From an uncultured Alphaproteobacteria bacterium (GTDB lineage Bacteria; Pseudomonadota; Alphaproteobacteria; HIMB59; GCA-002718135), in contig CABXWB010000001.1 in assembly GCA_902515745.1 (NCBI GenBank), forward strand, positions 62,001 through 126,000: DNA of 64,000 bases, written 5' to 3'. Of this stretch, positions 27,983 through 35,619 are shown piece by piece (position 1 is the stretch's first letter; every line of letters starts with the position of its first letter). The notes below the pieces were generated by a model. The model did not search any database, had not been told where the DNA came from, and saw nothing but the letters and a program-made list of their open reading frames with translations. The position numbers were made by a program, and so were the translations under genes.

Positions 27983-28858
27983 TCAAATTTTAAATTTATT
28001 ATCTTCAAGGCCAGGCACATTAACATTTAATGCAAATAAGCTACCATCATATTTATTTTTACCTGAATTATTAGCAGTAGTAATAAATAGAGTTTTGAGA
28101 TCATTTCCACCAAATACACAATTTGTTACATTTTCAACAGGTAGCTCGTAAATTTGATCAACCCTGCCTTTTGGATCAATTTTAACAACACATGATCCAC
28201 CCCAACGGCAATTCCAAATAAAACCATCACTATCAATAGTTGATCCATCTGGAGCACCTCTATCAAAATCGAAGAAGTTTTTTTTATCTGATACACTACC
28301 TTCATCTAGGTTAAAATTGTATTCTAGTAATGATCCCTCGGTTGTATCAGCAAAATAAAATTTTGTGTTATCTGGACTCCAAACAAATGTATTAGGTATA
28401 CCAAGATTTGTTTCAACAATATTTACCTTATTATCAGATAAACAATATAAACTACCAGATTTAGCATTTAAAGATTTTGCACTTCCATCTTGATTAAAAT
28501 TATTTTGCATCGTCCCAAACCAAAGCCTGCCTCTAGCATCTGATGCACCATCATTAGATCTATTTGATGCAATATCATCTTCAACACTAATTATTCTTTC
28601 GTATTTTTTAGATTGAAAGTTAAATTTATTTACTCCATTATTTGAAACTAGAGCAATTTCATTCTCTGAGATTATTGACGTCGCTGTTACAAAATCAGGT
28701 AAATCAAAAGTTTCTATTTTTTCGTTATCTAAATTAATTCTGAATAAAACTGATTTTGGTTTAATATCTATCCAAAGTAAACTTTGATCAATTGAAGACC
28801 AAGTGATACCTTCTCCCAAACTATTTTGTACATCTTTATATAATTCGACATTACTCAT
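27983..28858 (-). CDS. SMP-30/gluconolactonase-family lactonase
   Basis: This 291-residue beta-propeller hydrolase opens sugar lactones. Family motifs: LGEGITWSSIDQSLLWIDI at the start with a metal-binding Glu, ASNRSNDGASDARGRLWFGTM, GIPNTFVWSPDNTKFYFADT, and GAPDGSTIDSDGFIWNCRWGG with the metal Asp. It is 31 bases upstream of the IlvD/Edd dehydratase in the same direction, a common lactonase-dehydratase pairing for L-arabinose or D-xylose oxidation. The window thus has two unrelated lactonases (this and the COG3618 one). Confidence 0.87.
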   Translation of the reverse strand: MSNVELYKDVQNSLGEGITWSSIDQSLLWIDIKPKSVLFRINLDNEKIETFDLPDFVTATSIISENEIALVSNNGVNKFNFQSKKYERIISVEDDIASNRSNDGASDARGRLWFGTMQNNFNQDGSAKSLNAKSGSLYCLSDNKVNIVETNLGIPNTFVWSPDNTKFYFADTTEGSLLEYNFNLDEGSVSDKKNFFDFDRGAPDGSTIDSDGFIWNCRWGGSCVVKIDPKGRVDQIYELPVENVTNCVFGGNDLKTLFITTANNSGKNKYDGSLFALNVNVPGLEDNKFKI

Positions 28859-28902
28859 ATTTTAGATCAATATAATAAAATTTAAAATTTATGAAGATAA
28901 GT

Positions 28903-29907
28903 TTAGAGGTAATGTGCTTTATCTTTAATACGCGCCATTACTTCTTTTGTCGCTTCTTCAGAACCATCATGAAATGTACCCATAAGTTTATCTAAGAAAC
29001 TAGTATTTCCACCTGAATAATTACATTCAAAATATTTATGATGAATGTAATGCATATAATCACCTGTTGGAATTGATATACCATTTTTAAAGGTCATTTT
29101 CTCATATCCTGTATGTCCAGGTGTAGGCGCTAAACCAGCATGAAATACATGATACATCGCAACAAGAGGATGTGAAGGGATAATCCAATGAACTAAAATT
29201 CCTGAAAAATAGAGTATATGCTCTATTGGATGCATAGACATACCTGACCAAGCACCTGTATTCGTATTACGGTGGTGAACTTTATGAGCAATTTTATAAA
29301 GGGGTGCCCAGTGCAATAGTCTATGTGTTAAGTAAAAATGTGCGTCTCTTATAAACGGGACAAGAAAGAACATAAAACAACAATATATTGGATAAGCCTC
29401 CCAACTTACATATGGGATTATTTGATTTGCAAATGCCCAAAATGTAATTACTTCATAAGCTGTCCACAATGGAATAGCGCTACAAAAAGTATAGAATAGG
29501 TTATCTTTAGTCTGGTTATTAAATAAAAATGTAGAGTTATTTTTTTCTAAAGGTCGCGGATTATATTTAAATGAAGTTCCTTGTGTCTTCAGTCTTAAAT
29601 GAAAAAAGCCAGTCCAAAGCAAAATAATAACTGCATTTCTGAAAAATATATAGGATATCCATCCTATTTCAAAAGTCTTCATTGTTTCTAAAGAAGGAGT
29701 CAAAAAAAGATATGTAGCAACAGTTATTGCTGCAAAGACAAAAGTCCATGGGAAAAAAATTCCTGGAAATTTAAAAAAATACTTTAAAAATTTTATAGGG
29801 TTAAAAAATATATCTTTAGGCGGGTTAATACTTATTGTACCAAAAGGTTTCCAATGACCTCTTTTATCTCTTGTACCAAAATCATTATCATTTAGTTGAT
29901 TTCCCAT
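28903..29907 (-). CDS. Sterol desaturase / fatty acid hydroxylase superfamily membrane protein
   Basis: This integral membrane di-iron protein of 334 residues has the histidine boxes of the ERG3 family: LTHRLLHW, HKVHHRN and MHYIHHKYFECN, plus MHPIEHILYF. Hydrophobic segments occupy about residues 48-70, 85-105 and 140-190. It lies last but one in the minus-strand oxygenase cluster, after a desaturase-like gene and a PanB-like gene. It could hydroxylate a lipid or a small amphiphile; substrate unknown. As with other members it would need electrons from a redox partner, which the nearby Rieske ferredoxin might supply. Confidence 0.82.
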   Translation of the reverse strand: MGNQLNDNDFGTRDKRGHWKPFGTISINPPKDIFFNPIKFLKYFFKFPGIFFPWTFVFAAITVATYLFLTPSLETMKTFEIGWISYIFFRNAVIILLWTGFFHLRLKTQGTSFKYNPRPLEKNNSTFLFNNQTKDNLFYTFCSAIPLWTAYEVITFWAFANQIIPYVSWEAYPIYCCFMFFLVPFIRDAHFYLTHRLLHWAPLYKIAHKVHHRNTNTGAWSGMSMHPIEHILYFSGILVHWIIPSHPLVAMYHVFHAGLAPTPGHTGYEKMTFKNGISIPTGDYMHYIHHKYFECNYSGGNTSFLDKLMGTFHDGSEEATKEVMARIKDKAHYL

Positions 29908-29945
29908 GATGCATTTATAGTATATTTTGAATAAAAAAAAAGAGA

Positions 29946-30962
29946 CTAAATTGTCGTATCTGGAACCTTAACATCAATAAAATAATTTTTATCTTTAGAT
30001 TGCTTAAATATTGCTGGGATTATTGATCTATAAGCAGAAATTATTCCGTTATGAGGTTCTGGCATTTGATTTTTAACTATTTTATGAAATTTTTTTAAAT
30101 TATGGCAAGGGATTTTTGGAAAAATGTGATGCTCAATATGATACTCCATATTTGAATACAAAAAACTAAAAAAGGGATTCATAATAACGGTTCTTGTACT
30201 TTTTCTATGATCTTTAATATTATCAGCTAGTCCAGCATGTTGAGTCATGCCACAAATCATCAAAATAGTATTCCCATAAAATGGTGGTAAAATTATCATT
30301 ATGATTGGTAACCATGATTGTAAGAAAACTGAGGATAAAATTACAAGCAACCAAAAACTTACATATAATCTTGAACTATTAATAATTTTTTTTATCTCCT
30401 TTTCAGGTACTGTAACTTTAACAACAGGAGTAATTATCCCAAATGAATGTTTAATAATTTCAAAATGTGTAAAATGTCTTATTTTTTGAATATTAATTAT
30501 TGGACCAAGAGGTAAAAAATTTAAAAGAAATCTAACAGGTTCTGTTGGTTTAGGACTATTATTTTCGTAATCGTACACCTCCTCATGTGTAAATATGGTG
30601 TAAGTATGGTGATGAAAATGGCTCCACTTCCATCTAACTGCCTCAAAACCACCAAGTAAAGAAGTTATATGATAAAAAAATTTATTTAACGCTCTTGTTT
30701 TAAAATATGTTTCGTGATTTGTTTCATGTTGAATGCTTATGATCTTACAATAGAAAATATTTCCATAAAGCAAAAGAGCAGGTATTGACCATAAAGTACC
30801 CCAACTTTGAATACATAGATATCCACTTAATATTAGAGCAACAATAAATATGGATATATCTAATAAACCTTTTATATCCGATCTCTTAGAAAGTTCCTTT
30901 AAAGTTTTCTTATCTATTTTTGGTTTATACCAAGTTTTTAAATCGACTTCGCCCGCAAACAT
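29946..30962 (-). CDS. Membrane desaturase/oxygenase-like protein, MocD-like paralogue 1
   Basis: This 338-residue membrane protein of the fatty-acid desaturase superfamily carries the eight-histidine di-iron pattern: QHETNHETYF, HFHHHTYT and MEYHIEHHIFP, plus TQHAGL. It is clearly a paralogue of the gene at 33418-34404 over its full length, including the VDLKTWYKPKIDKK-like start. In this superfamily a rhizopine-oxygenase-like group (MocD) works with a Rieske ferredoxin (MocE) and a reductase (MocF); both partners are encoded just upstream. The first box differs from paralogue 2 (HETNHETYF against HETGHRTAF), hinting at a different substrate. The start overlaps nothing and sits 3 bases after the PanB-like gene. 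Confidence 0.8.
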   Translation of the reverse strand: MFAGEVDLKTWYKPKIDKKTLKELSKRSDIKGLLDISIFIVALILSGYLCIQSWGTLWSIPALLLYGNIFYCKIISIQHETNHETYFKTRALNKFFYHITSLLGGFEAVRWKWSHFHHHTYTIFTHEEVYDYENNSPKPTEPVRFLLNFLPLGPIINIQKIRHFTHFEIIKHSFGIITPVVKVTVPEKEIKKIINSSRLYVSFWLLVILSSVFLQSWLPIIMIILPPFYGNTILMICGMTQHAGLADNIKDHRKSTRTVIMNPFFSFLYSNMEYHIEHHIFPKIPCHNLKKFHKIVKNQMPEPHNGIISAYRSIIPAIFKQSKDKNYFIDVKVPDTTI

Positions 30963-30965
30963 TAA

Positions 30966-31793
30966 TCAAAATTTTTCTGAAAGCTTTAAAAATTTTTCAA
31001 ATTCACCTTCATCAATGTTAACTGTGATTTTAGGATCATTAAATTTTTTGTTTACTGTATCATCGTGAAACTCTTTGAATGCACTTACTCTTTCAGCTTG
31101 TAGTTTTGAAAATTCTTTTTTAAAATCTCTATAAATTCGTGCATGTCTTGGAATTTTTCCTTGAGTATATCCGAGTACATCATTTGCAAATAAATATTGC
31201 CCATCACATCCAGAACCGCTTCCCATTGAGAGAGTCATGATATCAACTTTTTTTGTAATAACTTCTGCAACTTTTGGTGGAACTACTTCGAGTTCAACTC
31301 CAATAGCACCCGCTTCTTGTAACTCAAGAGTATGTTCTAAAATTCTTATGGCTTTATCTGCTGTTTTACCTTGTGCAACAAATCCTCCAATCCAAGTAGC
31401 ATTTCCTGGAACTAATCCAACATGACTATTAATTGGAACATACTCATCTCTTAATGCTCTAATCCATTTATAACTCCAATTACCACCATAGATAACATCT
31501 GCACCAATGTCTAAATACTTGTGTGATAGTTTCATTGCTTCGTATTCAGAAGCTACTCTTACTGCTCCTCCGGATTGCATAAAGCAAGTGGGTGCAGCAT
31601 CGCGAATTCGCTTAAGCTCATCAAAAGAATTGAAAATACCAAATTGTGGAGCATCATGAGAAGTACAAATCATGTCAATGCCTGCCTCTTCAGCTGCTGC
31701 AGCTTCATAAGCATTGTGCACAAACATAACACTTAGTTGTCTTTTACCTTTGCATTGCAAATAATCATAAACTGTAAGTTTTTTTCTGCTCAT
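30966..31793 (-). CDS. PanB-like (PEP mutase/ICL superfamily) protein with altered active site
   Basis: This 275-residue TIM-barrel protein resembles ketopantoate hydroxymethyltransferase: VYDYLQCKGKRQLSVMFVHNAYEA at the start, GHLGLTP-like SHVGLVPGN, EAGAIGVELEVVP with the conserved Glu, and SMGSGSGCDGQYLFANDVLGY. By eye, however, the region matching the E. coli metal ligand D84 reads CFMQSGGA and the region matching K112/E114 reads DVIYGGNWS, so these residues are missing. It is therefore unlikely to be the pantothenate enzyme. It sits in the middle of the oxygenase cluster, between the Rieske gene and desaturase 1, and probably handles a product of that pathway. Confidence 0.78.
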   Translation of the reverse strand: MSRKKLTVYDYLQCKGKRQLSVMFVHNAYEAAAAEEAGIDMICTSHDAPQFGIFNSFDELKRIRDAAPTCFMQSGGAVRVASEYEAMKLSHKYLDIGADVIYGGNWSYKWIRALRDEYVPINSHVGLVPGNATWIGGFVAQGKTADKAIRILEHTLELQEAGAIGVELEVVPPKVAEVITKKVDIMTLSMGSGSGCDGQYLFANDVLGYTQGKIPRHARIYRDFKKEFSKLQAERVSAFKEFHDDTVNKKFNDPKITVNIDEGEFEKFLKLSEKF

Positions 31794-31812
31794 AAAATCT
31801 CCAAAAAAATAA

Positions 31813-32130
31813 TTAATCTATCTTAATGAAAATTTTGTCATTATCAACTTTAACTGGATATGTTTTTAAATCCTCACACGCTGGTGGGCTTAAAGCTTCT
31901 CCTGATTTAATATTAAAAATTCCCTGGTGCATTGGACATTCAATTTCATCATCCATAACTAAACCATCTTCAAGATGTACCGCCTCGTGTGTACAAATTC
32001 CATCAGTAGCATAAAAACCATCTGTTAGCTTATACACACAAAAAGTTTTATCTTGATGATCAAATCTGATGAGATCCTCTTCTTCAATACTATCTGTAGA
32101 CCCTACTTCAATCCAATTTTCTTCAGACAT
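31813..32130 (-). CDS. Rieske-type [2Fe-2S] ferredoxin, MocE-like
   Basis: This 105-residue soluble electron carrier binds its cluster through C46-T-H48 (GICTHEAVHLEDG) and C65-P-M-H68 (IECPMHQGIF). It has the usual Rieske ferredoxin plan, with VEVGSTDS-like start and YPVKVDNDKIFIKI end, and no membrane anchor. It lies between an FAD ferredoxin reductase and the PanB-like gene, with desaturase-like oxygenases on both sides, so it should pass electrons from the reductase to one or both di-iron proteins. Confidence 0.9.
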   Translation of the reverse strand: MSEENWIEVGSTDSIEEEDLIRFDHQDKTFCVYKLTDGFYATDGICTHEAVHLEDGLVMDDEIECPMHQGIFNIKSGEALSPPACEDLKTYPVKVDNDKIFIKID

Positions 32131-32182
32131 AGATTGTATATAATATCTATTTTATGAAAATAAATACAAAATAATTAAATTG

Positions 32183-33412
32183 TTATTTTTGTATAAGTTT
32201 ATTTAATTTTAGATTTTGATCTGAGAGAATTTGTTTATCTACAATGGTATCTTTCTCAGTTAATTTAGAAGTTATTCTAATGTCACGGCCTACTTTTCCT
32301 ATGATTCCAACACCACATGCTCCTCTTATTTTATTATTTTTTAGGAAAAAATAAATAACACCATTATTAATATCATTACCTCTTTCGATGATTTCATCAT
32401 ACTCATCACAAATACCAGTCAGTTGAAGATTCAAATTAAATTGATCAGACCACATCCAAGGAATTGAAGTGTATTCTGTTTTTACTCCAGCAATATTTTT
32501 TCCAGCACATATTCCATGATTTTGTGCATGTTGATAAGACTCGAGTCGCATATTTCTTTCATAGAATGGATGATAAAAATTAGATACGTCACCTGCTGCA
32601 TAAACATCTTTAATAGAAGTTTCACAAAATTGATTAGTTACAATACCATTATCAAGCTTTAAATTTGTTTTTTCAAATAACTTTACAGTCGGGGTTGAGC
32701 CTATACCTGCAATTATAAAATCTGTTTCTATTAATGAATTATCATTTAATAAAATTTCATAATCGTCATTTTTTTTAGTTATTTTTTCTATCTGTTTATT
32801 TAATATTATTTCATTTCCATTTTCTATATGAGTGTTTTGAACTAAATCAGCAATTTGTTTGGGTATAATTCTTCCCATAAGTTGATTACCAATTTCAATA
32901 ACAATTACTTTCTTTTGAAGCTGAGATAAAGATGAGGCAATTTCTAAGCCAATGAAGCCACCACCAATAATTGTTATTTTATTTTTATTTAAAACTATTT
33001 CTTTAATTTTTTTGGCTTCTTCTAAATTTCTTAGATAATAAATATCATTCTTTAAATTATTATCTAAAGTAAGTTTTTTATTTTCAGAACCTGTTGAAAT
33101 AAGCAAACTATCATAAGAGTAAACATTATCATTTTTTGCAAAAAGTTTTTTATTTTCAAAATCAACTTTATTAATTGATATATTTTCAAATTCTATATTT
33201 TCATTTTTTAGTACTTCGCTAGAATGGAAATAAAGATCTTCTTCTTTTTTTTTATCTAGCAAAAAATCTTTAGATAAAGGAGGTCTTTCGTATGGTAATA
33301 AATTTTCTTCACTTAAAATTTTAATATTTGATTTTGAATCGTTTTGTCTAATCTCTCTAGCAGCATAGATTCCAGCTTGACCACCGCCTAAAATTATAAT
33401 GTTTTTTTTCAC
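32183..33412 (-). CDS. FAD-dependent ferredoxin reductase, MocF-like
   Basis: This 409-residue NAD(P)H:ferredoxin reductase is of the putidaredoxin/rubredoxin reductase type. It has an N-terminal FAD motif (IILGGGQAGIYAAREI), PYERPPLSKDFLL, a second dinucleotide motif for NAD(P)H (KITIIGGGFIGLEIAS) and the FAD-binding VYAAGDVSNF. The C-terminal domain (IPWMWSDQFNLNLQLTG) is the reductase dimer-like cap of the family. It is five bases from desaturase 2 and 52 bases before the Rieske gene, so the three form an electron chain from NAD(P)H to the di-iron site. Confidence 0.9.
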   Translation of the reverse strand: MKKNIIILGGGQAGIYAAREIRQNDSKSNIKILSEENLLPYERPPLSKDFLLDKKKEEDLYFHSSEVLKNENIEFENISINKVDFENKKLFAKNDNVYSYDSLLISTGSENKKLTLDNNLKNDIYYLRNLEEAKKIKEIVLNKNKITIIGGGFIGLEIASSLSQLQKKVIVIEIGNQLMGRIIPKQIADLVQNTHIENGNEIILNKQIEKITKKNDDYEILLNDNSLIETDFIIAGIGSTPTVKLFEKTNLKLDNGIVTNQFCETSIKDVYAAGDVSNFYHPFYERNMRLESYQHAQNHGICAGKNIAGVKTEYTSIPWMWSDQFNLNLQLTGICDEYDEIIERGNDINNGVIYFFLKNNKIRGACGVGIIGKVGRDIRITSKLTEKDTIVDKQILSDQNLKLNKLIQK

Positions 33413-33417
33413 TTAGT

Positions 33418-34404
33418 CTAAGCTTTGCTTGGGACAGATAATGGAATTTGATAGTCAGGATTTTTTGCTTGTTTTATGAGTGCTGGGATAATTTCTTTAT
33501 AAGCCCCAAGAAGACCTTTTCTGGCAGGTGGTAATTGATCTTTAATCATAGCATGCAGTTTAGGTAAATTATGTGAAGGAACTTGAGGGAACATATGGTG
33601 CTCAACATGATATTCCATATGCCAATATAAAAAACTTAAAACTGGATTTAAATATACAGTTCTGGTTGTATACCTGTGATCTCTTTTATCTTCTCTAAGT
33701 CCTGCGTGCTGAGTAAGACCCATTAGCATAACAAGTGTCTTTCCATAAAAGTTAGGTAATAAAACATATAGAACTGGAAGCCAGCTTTGAAAGTATATCG
33801 AAGATGCAATGCTTATGATCCATATTGAAAGGTGACTCCAGGCAGACAATCTACATTTCCATCTTTCTTTTTCAGGAATACAAACTTTCATTACATCTGT
33901 AGTTACACCAAAGGCATGTTTTATAGTTTCCCATTGAAGAGAATTTTTAAAGAAAAATAAACCTGAAAATGGAATATAGTGAGAAAAAAATACAATCAAG
34001 TCAGTTGGTTTTTTTACATGTATTTCAAAATCTACAGGATCATTAAATTGAGTATAGGTATGATGATGGTAGTGTGAATACCTCCATCTAATCGGTTCAA
34101 AATTATCCATAAAGCTGGCTATGTAATAAAAGAAATCGTTCCAGAATTTAGATTTAAATGCTGTTCTATGACCAGTTTCGTGCCATATAGCATCGCTGCA
34201 TCCCCAAATATTTCCATATATTAAAAAAAATAGTAAAGACCACCAAGTACCCCAAGTAATATAAGCTAAATAACCAAAAACAATCAAAGATGAGAAAAAA
34301 ATAATCATGTGCTTGAAACCTTGCCAATCGGATTTCTTACATAATTGTTTAAATTCTTTTTTATCTATGTTGGCTCTGTACCATTTACCTAAATCAACAT
34401 CCAT
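33418..34404 (-). CDS. Membrane desaturase/oxygenase-like protein, MocD-like paralogue 2
   Basis: This is the first gene of the minus-strand oxygenase cluster. Its 328 residues hold the di-iron histidine boxes WHETGHRTAF, HYHHHTYT and MEYHVEHHMFP, an extra TQHAGL, and four or so membrane helices. The full-length similarity to paralogue 1 (NMEYH/HMEYH, PEKE, QSWLP, FYGKTLVMLMG) shows duplication. The immediate partners (reductase, Rieske ferredoxin) match the MocDEF set proposed to demethylate the rhizopine 3-O-methyl-scyllo-inosamine. Whether this one acts on an O-methyl sugar, a lipid or another compound is unknown. It is divergent from a sugar importer. Confidence 0.82.
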   Translation of the reverse strand: MDVDLGKWYRANIDKKEFKQLCKKSDWQGFKHMIIFFSSLIVFGYLAYITWGTWWSLLFFLIYGNIWGCSDAIWHETGHRTAFKSKFWNDFFYYIASFMDNFEPIRWRYSHYHHHTYTQFNDPVDFEIHVKKPTDLIVFFSHYIPFSGLFFFKNSLQWETIKHAFGVTTDVMKVCIPEKERWKCRLSAWSHLSIWIISIASSIYFQSWLPVLYVLLPNFYGKTLVMLMGLTQHAGLREDKRDHRYTTRTVYLNPVLSFLYWHMEYHVEHHMFPQVPSHNLPKLHAMIKDQLPPARKGLLGAYKEIIPALIKQAKNPDYQIPLSVPSKA

Positions 34405-34593
34405 ATTTAAAAAATATCACTTTTTGGTAATCTTATAAATACAAAAATTAGGTTAATTTCCTGATTAAGTGCGACCATTTAATCTGTCGAAGGACATGAG
34501 AATATGATTTGAAATAAACCTTTTATACTTTAATTTAATTGTAATATTGATTTATTCACTTATAAAATAAATCATGAATTATTCGGAGGAATT
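34405..34593 (+). promoter_or_regulatory. Divergent control region of oxygenase cluster and sugar ABC importer
   Basis: This 189 bp spacer contains a good sigma70-like promoter for the importer: TTGTAA (34539-34544), a 16-base spacer, then TATAAA (34561-34566), with a strong ribosome site GGAGGA at 34585-34590 before the ATG at 34594. Upstream, GATTAA (34463-34468) and TTAATC (34479-34484) form a perfect inverted pair, which may be an operator serving both directions. Regulation of either operon by it is inference. Confidence 0.45.
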
Positions 34594-35574
34594 ATGAAAA
34601 AAATCTTTGTCGTCATTGCTCTATTTTTTGCTTTTGTATCTAATTCAGCAGTAGCAAAAAATGATTATAGCTGTGACAAGAAATTTATCTTTTTCCCAGG
34701 TGGTCCAGAAGGTGGTCCATTTGGAACTATCGTTTACAATGGTGCAGTAGCTGCAGCAGAACATACTGGTTGTGACGTAGATTATTACTGGTCACAATGG
34801 AACTCAGAAATTATGATTAAGCAATTTAAAGAAGCTGTTGCTTTACAGCCTGATGGAATTGCAATTTATGGTTTTCCAGGTGATGCTGCAATGAGACCTA
34901 TTATTCAAGAAGCTAGAGAAATGGGAATAGTAATTACTACTATGAACACTCCTCTTCCTGATCTTGAATCAGAATATAAAACTGAAGGTTTTGGTTATGC
35001 AGGTGCAGATTTATTTGATGCTGGATTTAATCTAGGTAAAAAAGCTGTTGAAGTTTGTGGTCTACAATCTGGAGATAAAGCTTTTATCTGGGGTCTTGCA
35101 AGTATGCCAAATAGAGGAGAAAGAACTAAAGGTGCAATAGCTGGTGTTGAAGCAGCAGGTGTTGAAGTTGTTTATCAAGAAATTCCTGATAACGTAAACT
35201 CAGATGCATCTCAAGGAACTCCAATGTACGTTGCTACTTATAGTGCAAATCCTGATATCAAAATGGCGATCACAGATCATGGTGGATTAACTGCAAGTTT
35301 ACCAACTTATATGAAAGCTGCGGGCCACGGTACTGAAGAAGTATGTGGTGCTGGATTTGATTTATCAGCTCCAATTGTTGATGGAATTAACTCTGGTTAT
35401 ATTGACGTAGTAATTGATCAACAACCATTTATCCAAGGTTATATGCCAATTGTTCAGTTATTCCTAAGTACTAAATATGGAATGGCTGGATTAGCAATGG
35501 ATACTGGTGCTGCATTTGTTACAGCTGATAACGTGGAAGCTGTTGCTCCGTTAGCAGCAGTACAAATAAGATAA
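34594..35574 (+). CDS. Sugar ABC transporter periplasmic binding protein (RbsB-like)
   Basis: This 326-residue exported solute-binding protein starts with a clear signal peptide (MKKIFVVIALFFAFVSNSAVA, then KND). The mature part follows the periplasmic-binding-protein-4 plan: repeated alpha/beta lobes with QPDGIAIYGFPGDAAM and VVIDQQPFIQGYMPI, similar to ribose/fructose binders. It should bind a sugar or cyclitol and deliver it to the permease downstream. Codon use is richer in G+C here than in neighbours, fitting strong expression, as do the good ribosome site and the hairpin after the gene. Substrate unknown. Confidence 0.88.
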   Translation: MKKIFVVIALFFAFVSNSAVAKNDYSCDKKFIFFPGGPEGGPFGTIVYNGAVAAAEHTGCDVDYYWSQWNSEIMIKQFKEAVALQPDGIAIYGFPGDAAMRPIIQEAREMGIVITTMNTPLPDLESEYKTEGFGYAGADLFDAGFNLGKKAVEVCGLQSGDKAFIWGLASMPNRGERTKGAIAGVEAAGVEVVYQEIPDNVNSDASQGTPMYVATYSANPDIKMAITDHGGLTASLPTYMKAAGHGTEEVCGAGFDLSAPIVDGINSGYIDVVIDQQPFIQGYMPIVQLFLSTKYGMAGLAMDTGAAFVTADNVEAVAPLAAVQIR

Positions 35575-35586
35575 ATTAAAATATTA

Positions 35587-35613
35587 AAACCTGCCTTATT
35601 TAAAGGCAGGTTT
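35587..35613 (+). terminator. Stem-loop between binding protein and ATPase genes
   Basis: An 11 bp perfect stem (AAACCTGCCTT / AAGGCAGGTTT) with a five-base loop is followed by ATTTTT. It lies 13 bases after the binding-protein stop and 6 bases before the ATPase start. Such hairpins act as partial terminators or 3' end stabilisers so the binding protein outnumbers the membrane parts. The only Shine-Dalgarno-like bases for the ATPase (GGCAGG) lie inside the stem. Confidence 0.75.
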
Positions 35614-35619
35614 ATTTTT

